Source: Ustilago trichophora (Eukaryota; Basidiomycota; Ustilaginomycetes; Ustilaginales; Ustilaginaceae). Taken from it: a DNA stretch of 64,000 bases. This document shows positions 1 to 8,714 of the stretch, in pieces (positions within the stretch are counted from its first letter, which is position 1; every line of letters starts with the position of its first letter). A program made the position numbers and the translations under genes. The stretch spans positions 1,550,001-1,614,000 of the forward strand of contig OOIN01000003.1 in assembly GCA_900323505.1 (NCBI GenBank), read 5' to 3'. The notes below the pieces were generated by a model that ran no database searches, was not told the origin of the DNA, and saw nothing but the letters and a program-made list of their open reading frames with translations.

Positions 1-1024
1 GGTGAGCACGCTCTGAAGCAGCTTGCTGGCGATACCCCTGTAGAGACCTGCGATGCCCTCCTTCTGGACGATCTCGGTCATGGCCGTCCAAATGTTGGTG
101 CTAGCGCCCTTGCTGCTACCGGCGTGCTGTCGGCTCTTGATCACGATCTGGGGGTAAGTGAGACCCGTAGCAAAGAGCTTGCTAAGTGCACCGAGCCAGA
201 AGAAGTCCCAGTCGCTGAGCGAGACTTTACCTCCATTTGCGCGTGCCAGGCGCGACTTGACGACCCAGTTCTTGAGCTGTTCAAACGCCGTGTACTGCAG
301 CACGGGGTTGATGACTAGCACCAAGGCAGGGCCGAGACCCTTCCAGAGGGCCAGGGGGCCTTCTTCGCGGATGATCTTTTGCATGGTCTGCAGGAAGCCG
401 AGACGCTTGACTGGCGCAGCAGAGGCGGCTTTAGGTTTAGCTTTGGGATCGGTAGAGCCAACACGAACGGTTTGGCGCGTGTTGACGATCCAAATGGGGT
501 TGGTGGAGACAGTGGTGGCTGTACCGGCGATGACACCGGCAAGGATGGATTCAAAGGTGGAAAGTGCACCGCCGTTGACGATGGTAGCTGTGGCGGAAGT
601 GGCTGCGGCTGCGGCGACTTTGGCCTTGGATTTGAGGATGGTCTCTCGGCACTTTTCGAAGAAGAAGTAGTAGACGCTGTTGTCATCACACAAAGGTTAT
701 GGCAGAGTACGATTGTCAGCACAGCAGTTCTCATCGTTTCCCTCCTAACCATGGTGAAGGTGAAGCTGAGTGTTTTTAAGAGGGAAGCACTTACAAGTTG
801 GTCACACCAATACCGATCAAACTGGAGCTCAATCCAGCGTAGAGACCAGAGACACCTTCCTGCTGCAAAATCTTGAGCGCCGCCTTGACCATGGGCTCCT
901 CGGGATTCTTGCTTGACTCGACAGCTGCACGGGTCGAGATACCGACAAGGGGGTAAGTGGCGGTCATAGCGATCATTCCACCGACACCGCCGGCGCAGGC
1001 ATGGATGAACGAGTCGTCGGACAT
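1..1024 (-). CDS. PMP47: Peroxisomal adenine nucleotide carrier, ANT1/PMP47-like (3' end beyond window)
   Basis: Mitochondrial-carrier-family (SLC25) protein, at least 302 residues; the C-terminus lies beyond base 1. Exons read 1024..795 and 676..1, joined across a 118-nt intron (677..794; donor GTAAGT, acceptor CAG) that restores the frame as N-F-V-Y-Y. The three carrier repeats show their signatures: YPLVGISTR in repeat 1, NPIWIVNTRQ in repeat 2 and YPQIVIKSRQ in repeat 3. The NPIWIVNTR form is typical of the peroxisomal ANT1/PMP47/SLC25A17 branch, which exchanges ATP for AMP across the peroxisomal membrane to support fatty-acid activation. The start is the first ATG of the open frame (MSDDSFIHA). 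A (GA)n tract lies 255 bp upstream. Family membership is secure; the peroxisomal assignment is inferred from motif resemblance. Confidence 0.85.
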
Positions 1025-1275
1025 GATTGGTGTTTTTCTTTGTCTGTTTAGGTTCGGGTAAGGACCGGCGGATGTTCTATCTCTACGAGATGAGCTTCTG
1101 GAGCGAGAAATATGGCGAAGATAGAAATGAAGGAGGTAGGGTATGTTGAGGAGGTGGTGAGGAAGACTCGGAGACTTTAGGAATGCTAAAAAGAGCTCAA
1201 AGCCGGAATGCGGGGGATGAGGGTTGTGCTTCAAAAAGCGCACCGGTGCAACCGGACGTGCAGTCTTTGTTGTGC

Positions 1276-1324
<49 letters not shown>

Positions 1325-2588
1325 AGTTCGGTGCTACGCGAGCTCTCAGCGATTTCCAAATCTGCGTTGTGCTCTCACTTTCAACCGACAACCCCTGCTC
1401 CCCGTACAACAACCGTCTCCGCACGCATTCACTCTTCACTCTGTCCCCTTCTTGATACTCACAAAGATCCACAATGTACGCTCTTGAGAATATGCACATG
1501 ATCCAGCAAGCATCAAAACCAAGCCGAACGCGCGACGACAGGACAGCAAACCATGCAATGAGGCAGGCATTGGACGACAACCAGTGATGCGAACCGGCTT
1601 TTTCAGGCACTTGAGCTTGCCGGAAGCCAGACCAAAAAAAAGACGCGTTGTGACCGCATCGGCTTGAGAGCAACTTGACATAACCGAGGCGTGAAAAAGC
1701 TCTCTCTCTCTCTCTCTCTTCTCGCGTTCAACCTCAAAGGTATCGGACGAGCTGGCATCACGATTCTAATGGATCGGCTTCCCTGACCCGATGCCGATCC
1801 GTCATCATGCTAGTGTAGAACCTATGAAGCTTCATACGGTAGTGTCTATTTGAATACATGGATCAAGTTTACAAGCCAATGCGCTCGAGGAAGATCTTTG
1901 CAAACCACTCGGCACCAGGCGTGATGGTTACCTCGTCTACCAGTCCGATCTGCAACTCTTCCCCATCTTTAGCTTCTGTAGGGTGTTACAACCTTCCCCA
2001 GCCCGATATGATATTCCCGATCTAAGTCGAAATATTCGATTCTGTGTGGTTTGCCGCGGTTTTCGGAATTTGAGTCGCCGGAAAAGAAAAAAAAAAAAAG
2101 AAGCTCTTTTCAGGTAACACTCTCTGGTTCTACTGTACACAATGACGACCTGCCTTGGCCCATCGATGAATGCTCCACATCGGCTAGTCGAACACCGGCG
2201 CACCTTTTGTGCAGCAATCAAAGCAAAATCAGCTGAGTGTGGTGTCGATCCCTTTTTTTTCTCCAATCTGATCCAACCCTTTGGCGCAGAAGCTGATGAT
2301 CTTGCAGCAGCAACACAGAGTAGCATTCTCCGCCCCGAGTTTCCAAACCCAATTGGACTGATGTGCCTTCTCTGCGGTGTGTCACAGCTGTACTGTATCT
2401 CAGCTTCCACATGCATACAACCGCCAGCAGCAGCACCAGCAGCACCAGCAGCTTCTCGTGTTGCCAGAAATAACGCTCCCCACGCAGCGTGGCTTGCAAA
2501 ATCAAAATCCAATTCCGCCCTTACCAGCCTTTGTAGCGTAATCCTTTCCCCATCAACCCAGCCTTGTAGCTTCACCCTTATCGGATCT
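1025..2588. other. Divergent intergenic region
   Basis: Between the carrier gene (-) and the peroxidase gene (+). It holds the (GA)n run, the 1700-1719 CT run and an A-rich stretch near 2087-2100. Reading frames on both strands look non-coding. From 2142 a frame is open into the peroxidase but the sequence has no family resemblance, so I treat it as leader or promoter. Confidence 0.6.
1279..1323. repeat. (GA)n microsatellite, about 45 nt
   Basis: Uninterrupted GA dinucleotide run in the flank upstream of the divergent carrier gene. A shorter CT run lies at 1700-1719. Both create spurious Arg-Glu or Ser-Leu repeat reading frames. Confidence 0.95.
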
Positions 2589-2690
2589 ATGCTTCAAACT
2601 CTTTCACATCGAACCGTGCTTCCTTCTTTACGACCACTCACATCGACAACTCCCTTGCATCGCAGCATTCACTTTTCTCACATCGCAAAA
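2589..2690 (+). other. Possible alternative N-terminal mitochondrial presequence of the peroxidase
   Basis: An ATG at 2589, in frame and without an intervening stop, would add 34 residues (starts MLQTLSHRTV, ends HFSHIAK) before Met1. The extension has no Asp or Glu, contains Arg, Lys, His, Ser, Thr and Leu, and looks like a mitochondrial targeting peptide. The upstream ATG has a poor context (gatctATGc), so leaky scanning to 2691 could yield both forms. This is inference; the transcript start is unknown. Confidence 0.45.
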
Positions 2691-3366
2691 ATGGTTACCT
2701 TTTACGACCTCAAGGCTAAGAAGCCCAGCCAGGACGAATACACTTTCGACCAGCTCAAGGGAAAGGTTGTTCTCGTCGTCAACACCGCCTCCAAGTGCGG
2801 TTACACTCCCCAGTTCGCCGAGCTCGAGGAGCTTAACAAGAAGTACGCCGACCAGGGTCTTCAGATCATCGGCTTCCCATGCAACCAGTTCGCAGGCCAG
2901 GATCCCGAGAACGATGATAAGATTGGAGAGTTCTGCCAGCGCGTAAGTGTCACCCTGTTGCCGATGTGATGATTCGGATGAAGAGTAAAAGGTGCTGATA
3001 GATCGATTTGCTTTGTACTTTTGTAATTGCAGAACTACGGAGTCACTTTCCCCATGATGGCCAAGTCCGACGTCAACGGTAGCAACACCAACGAGGTCTT
3101 CCAGTTCCTCAAGAAGCAGAAGGCCGGTATCCTTGGTACCGAGATGATCAGTATGTCCCCGCACACAATATCCCCACCATCCACTGTGTGATCCTTTCGC
3201 TGACCTCGGACTTTCATTCCCAACCTCCTCATCTTTCTCCTGCATTGCAGAGTGGAACTTCACCAAATTCCTTGTTGACAAGGAGGGTAACGTCGTTGAG
3301 CGATACGGCTCCAACACCAAGCCTTCAGCCATTGCTCCCACCATCGAGAAGCTCCTCTCCCAGTAA
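2691..3366 (+). CDS. HYR1: Thiol (glutathione) peroxidase, Gpx3/Hyr1-like
   Basis: Three exons (2691..2942, 3033..3150, 3251..3366) give a 161-residue glutathione-peroxidase-family protein of standard length. Introns of 90 and 100 nt have GTAAGT/GTATGT donors and GCAG acceptors. The peroxidatic residue is Cys36 in [11 protein letters not shown], so this is a cysteine enzyme rather than a selenoenzyme. Cys82 (EFCQRNYGVTFP) sits where the resolving cysteine of yeast Gpx3/Hyr1 lies. FPCNQFAGQ and KWNFTKF supply the Gln and Trp-Asn of the catalytic tetrad. Such enzymes reduce hydroperoxides with thioredoxin and can relay oxidant signals. The ATG at 2691 has an A-rich context (cgcaaaaATGg). An in-frame ATG at 2589 would add a presequence-like extension (separate entry). 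Confidence 0.93.
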
Positions 3367-3735
3367 AAGAAAAAAAAAAAGTGCTGCCGCTATGGTAACC
3401 AGCTCGTTCGCATACGCTACAATCAACTGTCATGCCCTAGTGACGGTCCATCGATATACCTGACACATTTGTCTCCAGGCTTCGCTAATTCCATCGCTTT
3501 TCAACGCACAATTTGATCATGCGCAGTGTTTGTGGTGGTCACATAAATGGATTGGAGGAAAAAGCGGGGCGATCACTGCGAATAACATACATAAGGAAGA
3601 ACAAGTCGACCAGGACCAGTGTTACAAAGGGGGAGGAAGCTCATCTAGAGAGACACGTGCGGACGGGAACAAACTATTGTTCATGGATAAGGAAGGCGCC
3701 AGGACTTCGTCAGATTAGAAAGGGGTCAAAGGAGG
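3367..3735. other. Convergent 3' intergenic spacer
   Basis: Lies between the ends of the peroxidase (+) and the membrane protein gene (-). An A-run follows the peroxidase stop. I see no gene here. Confidence 0.6.
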
Positions 3736-4761
3736 TTACTGCTTGCCAGAGTAGACGCTCTCCGTATGCATGACGGCAACGATTTCACGCATGCTCTCGT
3801 TGCTTGCCATTTGGACGGTTTGGATGGTGCTCTTGTTTGCGAATGCCGTTGTAGCGTGCAAGCCTAGGGCGAAGATCCACAGTCCGCAGATGCCCCACAG
3901 TGTTCCTGCCTGGCTCATGTCGAGTTCGAGTAGAGGCGTGCCGTTCTTATTCGTCGCTGTGAGGCTGGTGACGATGGAAGAGCCGGCCATGTAGGATGCG
4001 ATTGCGGAGCAGATGGCTTCGATGAAGGCGACGATTTGGAAAAACTGATCGCTGCCAAAGATCAGGTTGAAGGCTTGGGAACCGTTGAGACCCATGGCTG
4101 CCACTGTGACTGCCATGCCGGGTGGCTTGGATGTGCCAGAGGAGGCAGAGCGGACAGAGGCGATCGAGGAAACGGCGACAGTCATGGATAGCTTGTGAGC
4201 AGAGGCAGTGGCTGCGAGACCGGTGAGCATATTCAGCACGCCACGGACGTATGTTGCGTTGTCGACCGAGATTCGGGCAAACTTGACTAGGATGAGGAGG
4301 ACGATGACGCCCAATAGCGAGATGATACCCTGCACGTGCGATATGAACAACGAAGCGCTGCTTGTTGTGCTACCACCGCTTCCACCATCTGTCACACCAG
4401 GTGCAGAAGAAGGTGGAGAAGAAGTCGCATCGTCCATAATCATAGCAACGCTCCTCCGCCCAGCGGTAGCAGCTACCTCATCGAGAGTCAAACCCTTTTT
4501 CGCCTTTCGCCGACGCGATGAAGAATCGACTACAACACTAGCTGCGTGCATATCAAAGTCGTCCTCTCCAGAACTGCCACTGCCATGAGAGGAAGCTTGG
4601 GAGGCGGCTGCAGCTGCGACGGCAAGACAGTATTTGCCTCGGCGCGAGGCACCCAGAGAGCGTCCGCGCGAGGGGATCTTGCCGCTTTCAATGCGGGTGT
4701 ACCGACCGTTGCCATCGCTAAACTTGGCTGGTTTCGAGGGCGAGAGAGTGAAGCTGGGCAT
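3736..4761 (-). CDS. Fungal multipass membrane protein of unknown function
   Basis: A 341-residue single-exon frame from the ATG at 4761. Residues 1-130 are polar, basic and Ser/Ala-rich, with runs such as AVAAAAAS and SSRRRKAKK, and look disordered and probably cytosolic. The C-terminal part has about four hydrophobic helices: near 145-160 (SLLGVIVLLILVKFA), 175-200, 230-260 (IVAFIEAICSAIASYMAG) and 290-312 (LWGICGLWIFALGL). The conserved-looking NATYVRGVLNMLTGLAA stretch lies between helices. No enzymatic motif is recognisable. The steady coding character and the convergent arrangement with the peroxidase support a real gene. I do not recognise the family. Confidence 0.75.
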   Translation of the reverse strand: MPSFTLSPSKPAKFSDGNGRYTRIESGKIPSRGRSLGASRRGKYCLAVAAAAASQASSHGSGSSGEDDFDMHAASVVVDSSSRRRKAKKGLTLDEVAATAGRRSVAMIMDDATSSPPSSAPGVTDGGSGGSTTSSASLFISHVQGIISLLGVIVLLILVKFARISVDNATYVRGVLNMLTGLAATASAHKLSMTVAVSSIASVRSASSGTSKPPGMAVTVAAMGLNGSQAFNLIFGSDQFFQIVAFIEAICSAIASYMAGSSIVTSLTATNKNGTPLLELDMSQAGTLWGICGLWIFALGLHATTAFANKSTIQTVQMASNESMREIVAVMHTESVYSGKQ

Positions 4762-4895
4762 CTCAACGAAGAGCTAGTGGTGAAACGAAGGTGGCCTGGT
4801 AGAAGTGGTGGTGGTGGTGGTGGCAGTCTAGCTGCGATTGCGGATTGGTAATGAATGTGGTTTTGAAACGAAGGTGATTTGTATGAAAGAATGTA

Positions 4896-4914
4896 TGTGT
4901 GTGTGTGTGTGTGT
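4896..4914. repeat. (GT)n microsatellite
   Basis: Short GT run in the 5' flank of the minus-strand membrane protein gene, followed by GA-rich sequence. Confidence 0.85.
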
Positions 4915-5397
4915 AAGAGAGTGTGTGAGAGAGGAGCTGATAAGTTGTGTAGACCGGTGGTGGTGGTGGCGGCGTGGAGGAGAGAGAAGTCAAGGTAAGG
5001 ACAAGTCATCCAAGTGAATGGCACTCAATGATGCTCACATTCACTGTGTGAGGTCTTGTACCCCAGCAGGCTACATCCGGCGAAAAGTTGCCAACATCAC
5101 CGCTCTCACCGTGCAACACAGGGGCGATCAAAGGCTATTGCAGTCGAGCTTAGACGTTGCACCCAAATGCAAAAGCAAATCACGAAACAGCGCTTAACTG
5201 CTGCATCCTACGTCAACCGATGCAGCATCAAACGTCGACACGATGGACTCACACTCCAAAGCCCGCTACCACCTCAGCAACTCTAAGAAGGAAGGTAGGG
5301 AGCTGTCGACAAGTGCAGCCGAGAAGCCCTGCAGCTGCAGCTGAGAAGAAAGGCAACCCTGCCTGAAAAGGAAACCCTTCTTTAAACTACCTAGAGA

Positions 5398-5583
5398 ATG
5401 GCTCAACAACAATCTGAAAGGAAGACACCGACCAAAAGTGACACTAAAGGGAGGAACCCCTGTTTCGTGCCTGAGAGAAAAGAGGTTGCTCTCTATAGCG
5501 GAGCTTTAAAATTCACCGATGACACGCGGCTAGAGGACGATCAGAGCGACGGAGAGGATCTTCACACAACATTCACATCGTAA
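5398..5583 (+). other. Small open frame of 61 codons, uncertain
   Basis: ATG-initiated and hydrophilic, with an acidic C-terminal half (for example LEDDQSDGEDL). It ends 20 bp before the GCCTG-rich repeat. It could be a degraded mobile-element fragment or chance. I recognise no domain. Confidence 0.2.
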
Positions 5584-5602
5584 AAAAAGTATTTTCTCCT
5601 AG

Positions 5603-6063
5603 CTCAGGCAGGCCTCAGGCCGTTGATTGGCCTGAACTTTGAGCCAGGCCATGAGCCCAAGACAGTCACAGGCGGCCTGCCTGAAGTTTCAGGCAGATCA
5701 AAAATAAAAAATAAAAAAATATGCCTCCACCTGGACTCGAACCCATGCCTCCCACAGGCCATTTGCCCTCTCGTCACACCTGCACACATGTGCCTGCCTA
5801 CCCACCTAGCCACACAGTCGTTTTTGTGAATGATAGAAGTGCGGCAAAATATGTATCACACAAAGTAATTTTTGAACAAAAATAAATTTAATTCGCATTT
5901 TTCTAAGGCAGGCCTCAGCCAGCGTCAGGCAGACCACCTGCCTCAAGTTGGGCCCAGGCAGCCCCGAGCCAGACCAACTGCATAACAGCCTCCAGGCAGG
6001 CCGACTGGCTGAGCAGCTGCCTGGAGGTTTCCAGCCCAACGCCCAGGCTGGAGCCTGCCTGAG
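5603..6063. repeat. GCCTG-rich repeat unit enclosing a tRNA-related core, with 11-bp terminal inverted repeats
   Basis: Two modules dense in CAGGC/GCCTG words (about 5603-5700 and 5903-6063) flank an AT-rich core (5701-5900). The ends carry a perfect 11-bp inverted repeat: CTCAGGCAGGC at 5603-5613 and GCCTGCCTGAG at 6053-6063. The two modules also share a near-identical 15-mer (5606-5620 and 5906-5920, 14 of 15 bases) exactly 300 bp apart. Internal hairpins are 5677-5685/5688-5696 (9-bp arms, 2-nt loop) and 5989-5999/6017-6027 (11-bp arms, 17-nt loop). Because GCCTG words are so dense, the terminal match could be coincidental. It may be a non-autonomous element (SINE- or MITE-like); no transposase is present. 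Confidence 0.5.
5713..5815 (-). ncRNA. tRNA-related Pol III-type unit (A box, B box, T-run terminator)
   Basis: On the minus strand a near-consensus A box, TGGCTAGGTGG (5802-5812, one mismatch to TRGYNNARNNG), precedes a perfect B box, GGTTCGAGTCC (5733-5743). A run of seven T residues follows (5713-5719), a typical Pol III terminator. I could not fold the segment into a standard cloverleaf: the T-stem has mismatches and no 7-bp acceptor stem is apparent. It is therefore better called a tRNA-derived sequence, as in SINE heads, than a functional tRNA. The region translates to the GFESRW-type pseudo-peptide often produced by tRNA-like DNA. Confidence 0.45.
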
Positions 6064-6263
6064 TAACGGGTGGAAACACTTCTTACGATGTGATTTCTCC
6101 TGCCTGCCACGCTTTGAGAAATTCAACCGGCTTTTTGGTCACACAATTTTTTAAGACCATCATTTCCTGAGTTTCTTTTTCAACCATGACTTTTATTCTC
6201 CCAACGAATCAGGAGCTAAGATCAGCATCGAGCACGTCTAACAGAGATTGGGACGAGGGACGT

Positions 6264-8138
6264 CTATGCCTCGACCCAGTCCGCTGGGAGCTTGCAAACG
6301 GCAATACCACGCTCCTCATACGCACCCGTCACGTACAGCAACTTCTTTTTGATATCTACCGCTAACCCGGTCGGCACAGTGGGCAAGAATCCTCGCTGCT
6401 TCGACTCCTCATCGCTCCTCGCCTCAATCTGCGCCTTGGTTTCCGCAGGGCTCTTGAACACGTTGAAAGTGTGGAACTCTTTCCGCAACCATACACCTTT
6501 ACTCTTTTTGAGCTTGAGCTTCTCCGTCTCCCATGGATGGGCGACTGCGCTGCCGAAATGTCGGAAGACGTAGGTCGTCTGGTCGATCTTGCCCGCGGGT
6601 CTCGGTGGTCGTTCTGAGCTAGACAGAGCTGCAGGAGGAGAAGCAGTGGCGAGACCGAGACGACGTCGTCGTTCGTCTCGCTGTGATGCGATCCATCTCT
6701 CCACCGATCGCGTGTCAGGGTTGGAAGCAGTCCAACTTCGACCATGTTCATCTACGACAAGTGCACGGATGGGACTCTCGTGCTCAACTGCAAAGAAGTT
6801 GACAAACGATGGCGTGTAGGTTTTGTAGAGACGGACGACGGTGTCGACTAGTCCGTCTGCTGTTGTCTCGTTGACATGGACGCGGTGGTCACGAATTCCA
6901 CCGCCAATACCGCGCACCCAGTGCTGCTCCCATTCCTGCAGTTTGGACTGGTCAGCGGTGAGGCTGGGGATGAACAGCGCAGTGGCAGAAGAGTTGGAGC
7001 CGGCCTTCTTTCCTCCCCCGTCCCAAGCCTGGATGAGGGGTGGGAAGCCTTCCCACTGATCGGGGTCACTGCCATCGAGACGGACGCTGAGGGTCTTATT
7101 GATCGAAGAGTGGTGGAGGAAGACCTTGCGAGTCAGTGTTTCGCTGGCGAGAGAGTACTGAGACGACAGGTAGGATGCTACTGGCTGCCACACTGCAGAG
7201 AAGACCGAAGAAGAGGGTGCAGGCTGGCTGCTACGATCGGGAAGGGAGGTAACGAAGAAGCTTGGAATGCGAATCGATCTGGCTGCAACCGAAGCGATAT
7301 CATCGTGCTTGAAGCCAGCGAGGATGTCAGGATTCTCCTTGACATGGGTCGGGTCAGGATAGTCGCGGTCAAAGCTCTCCGAGTACTGCTCTGCAAAGAT
7401 GGCGACACGGAAAGGGTCGATGCTGAAGTTGGTGTCAAAGTCGACATGAACACCATGTAGATCCTCGCCTTCTACCCTCTTGAGCCAGCGCAGTGTCGTG
7501 TGATCTTTGCCACCGACCTTGTCGAGATCGTGCACAAAGATGTCGATCACACCGGGGCGGTCGGCGTAGGGCTTGTTAGCGACAATCACAAGGTTCGCGG
7601 GAGGTTCCGGCTTTGGCTCTGCTCCCTCATCCGACTCTTCGACAAAGTAAGGGTGCGACGCGGTGACGGCGATACCGAGAGGATGGAAGGTCGACACAAG
7701 ATCGGCAGGTGGCTGAATTGGATATTCGCGAGGAGGTGACGAGATGTAAAGCTTGCGAGCAAGACTTCGCCTGTTGGTGTCCCAAGCCCAGATGCCGGGC
7801 GTGCCGTACTCGGCGGCGAGCTTCTCGCTGCCATCCTCGTAGATGCCCGCGCGAGCATCCCAGGTGAGTCTTGTTGGGTCACAGCTGAGGTATGCGACTC
7901 CTGTGCGACGGTCTAGGACGACGTCTTCGCAGAAAGAGGGCTCTACAGGTCCAGCTGGCTCGTTGGGCAAACGTGTTGAGAGTGGTTGGCAGTTTTCAAG
8001 GTTGAGCAGATGATCCGTGCTTAGCACAGCATCGCTAAGTGCATCGCCGTGGAGCTTAAGGTGATTCCTGTAAGGAAAGTACGAAGTGACCGAGAGCAGG
8101 CCTGCCGCCACCGACGAGATGATGACGGGTACCAGCAT
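6264..8138 (-). CDS. Paraoxonase/arylesterase-like beta-propeller protein with N-terminal membrane anchor
   Basis: A 624-residue single-exon protein. The frame is open upstream to 8450 but has no ATG before 8138; Met at 8138 begins MLVPVIISSVAAGLLS, a signal-anchor-like helix, which supports this start. After it, CEDVVLDRRTGVAYLSCD resembles the conserved early strand of serum paraoxonase and related Ca-dependent phosphotriesterases. Later blade-like strands include ANLVIVANKP, GVIDIFVHDL and LHGVHVDF, and the C-terminal PTGLAVDIKKKLLYVTGA again matches propeller strands. The protein is nearly twice the length of animal paraoxonases, with Ser/Pro-rich and charged insertions near residues 290-320 and 490-520. 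Ester or lactone hydrolysis is only inferred from family resemblance. The gene is divergent from the homocysteine methyltransferase. Confidence 0.6.
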   Translation of the reverse strand: MLVPVIISSVAAGLLSVTSYFPYRNHLKLHGDALSDAVLSTDHLLNLENCQPLSTRLPNEPAGPVEPSFCEDVVLDRRTGVAYLSCDPTRLTWDARAGIYEDGSEKLAAEYGTPGIWAWDTNRRSLARKLYISSPPREYPIQPPADLVSTFHPLGIAVTASHPYFVEESDEGAEPKPEPPANLVIVANKPYADRPGVIDIFVHDLDKVGGKDHTTLRWLKRVEGEDLHGVHVDFDTNFSIDPFRVAIFAEQYSESFDRDYPDPTHVKENPDILAGFKHDDIASVAARSIRIPSFFVTSLPDRSSQPAPSSSVFSAVWQPVASYLSSQYSLASETLTRKVFLHHSSINKTLSVRLDGSDPDQWEGFPPLIQAWDGGGKKAGSNSSATALFIPSLTADQSKLQEWEQHWVRGIGGGIRDHRVHVNETTADGLVDTVVRLYKTYTPSFVNFFAVEHESPIRALVVDEHGRSWTASNPDTRSVERWIASQRDERRRRLGLATASPPAALSSSERPPRPAGKIDQTTYVFRHFGSAVAHPWETEKLKLKKSKGVWLRKEFHTFNVFKSPAETKAQIEARSDEESKQRGFLPTVPTGLAVDIKKKLLYVTGAYEERGIAVCKLPADWVEA

Positions 8139-8714
8139 GTTGCCTACGTCGTTGCCACCGCGTGTGCGTTTCCACTGCTTGGTGAGTGTTGGAGAGGTGA
8201 CAACGGGTGAATGTAAAGGTAGCAAGGCACCGAGGTGTCCAACGTATCTGAACCGTAGCTGGCCCTTCTGATTGGAGCACGGCAGCTCTAATCTAGTTGA
8301 CTTTGACCCGGTTGCTGGTTTCAGAGACGCTTGCTGCGAACACTGGACCCCATCGAAAGACTTGCCGACGGCACGGTGACAAAGGACAGCTGAAGGAGGA
8401 CAGGAAGCTTTAAATCTTCGGAAGACTGTCGACCGCGCGCTGTTTCTCACATTTTTTGGGATGAAAGTGTAAGATCGCCGGTGTTTTCAGCTCTGGATTT
8501 TTTTTCTACTGATCATTTGCTGAGTGATAAGATAGCGGAAATCTACTTGTCGTGTGGCCATGTGCGGAGAAATCCCGGCTCAACTTTGGAAAAGTGGCTG
8601 GTGAATTGGAAGAAATAATTTTTCCTCTTGTCATCCTCATCATTGCTCCTTCTCCGAGCCATCTCCGTTCCTCCCCTTCCTTCTCTTCTACAACTACATC
8701 GACACTTCATCACA
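8139..8714. other. Divergent promoter region
   Basis: 576 bp between the paraoxonase-like gene (-) and the homocysteine methyltransferase gene (+). Frames of both genes remain open into it but lack an ATG, so it is read as 5' leader and promoter. Pyrimidine-rich sequence lies just upstream of 8715. Confidence 0.5.

Larger units (their letters stand above)
4762..6263. other. Intergenic region carrying the GCCTG/tRNA-like repeat
   Basis: About 1.5 kb between two minus-strand genes. Apart from the GT run, the 61-codon frame and the repeat described separately, I see no gene. Confidence 0.6.

Noticed and set aside
2142..2588. In-frame ATG at 2142 extending the peroxidase by 183 codons
   Set aside because: The extension is compositionally unlike any peroxidase region and more likely leader DNA; only the 2589 ATG gives a plausible presequence.
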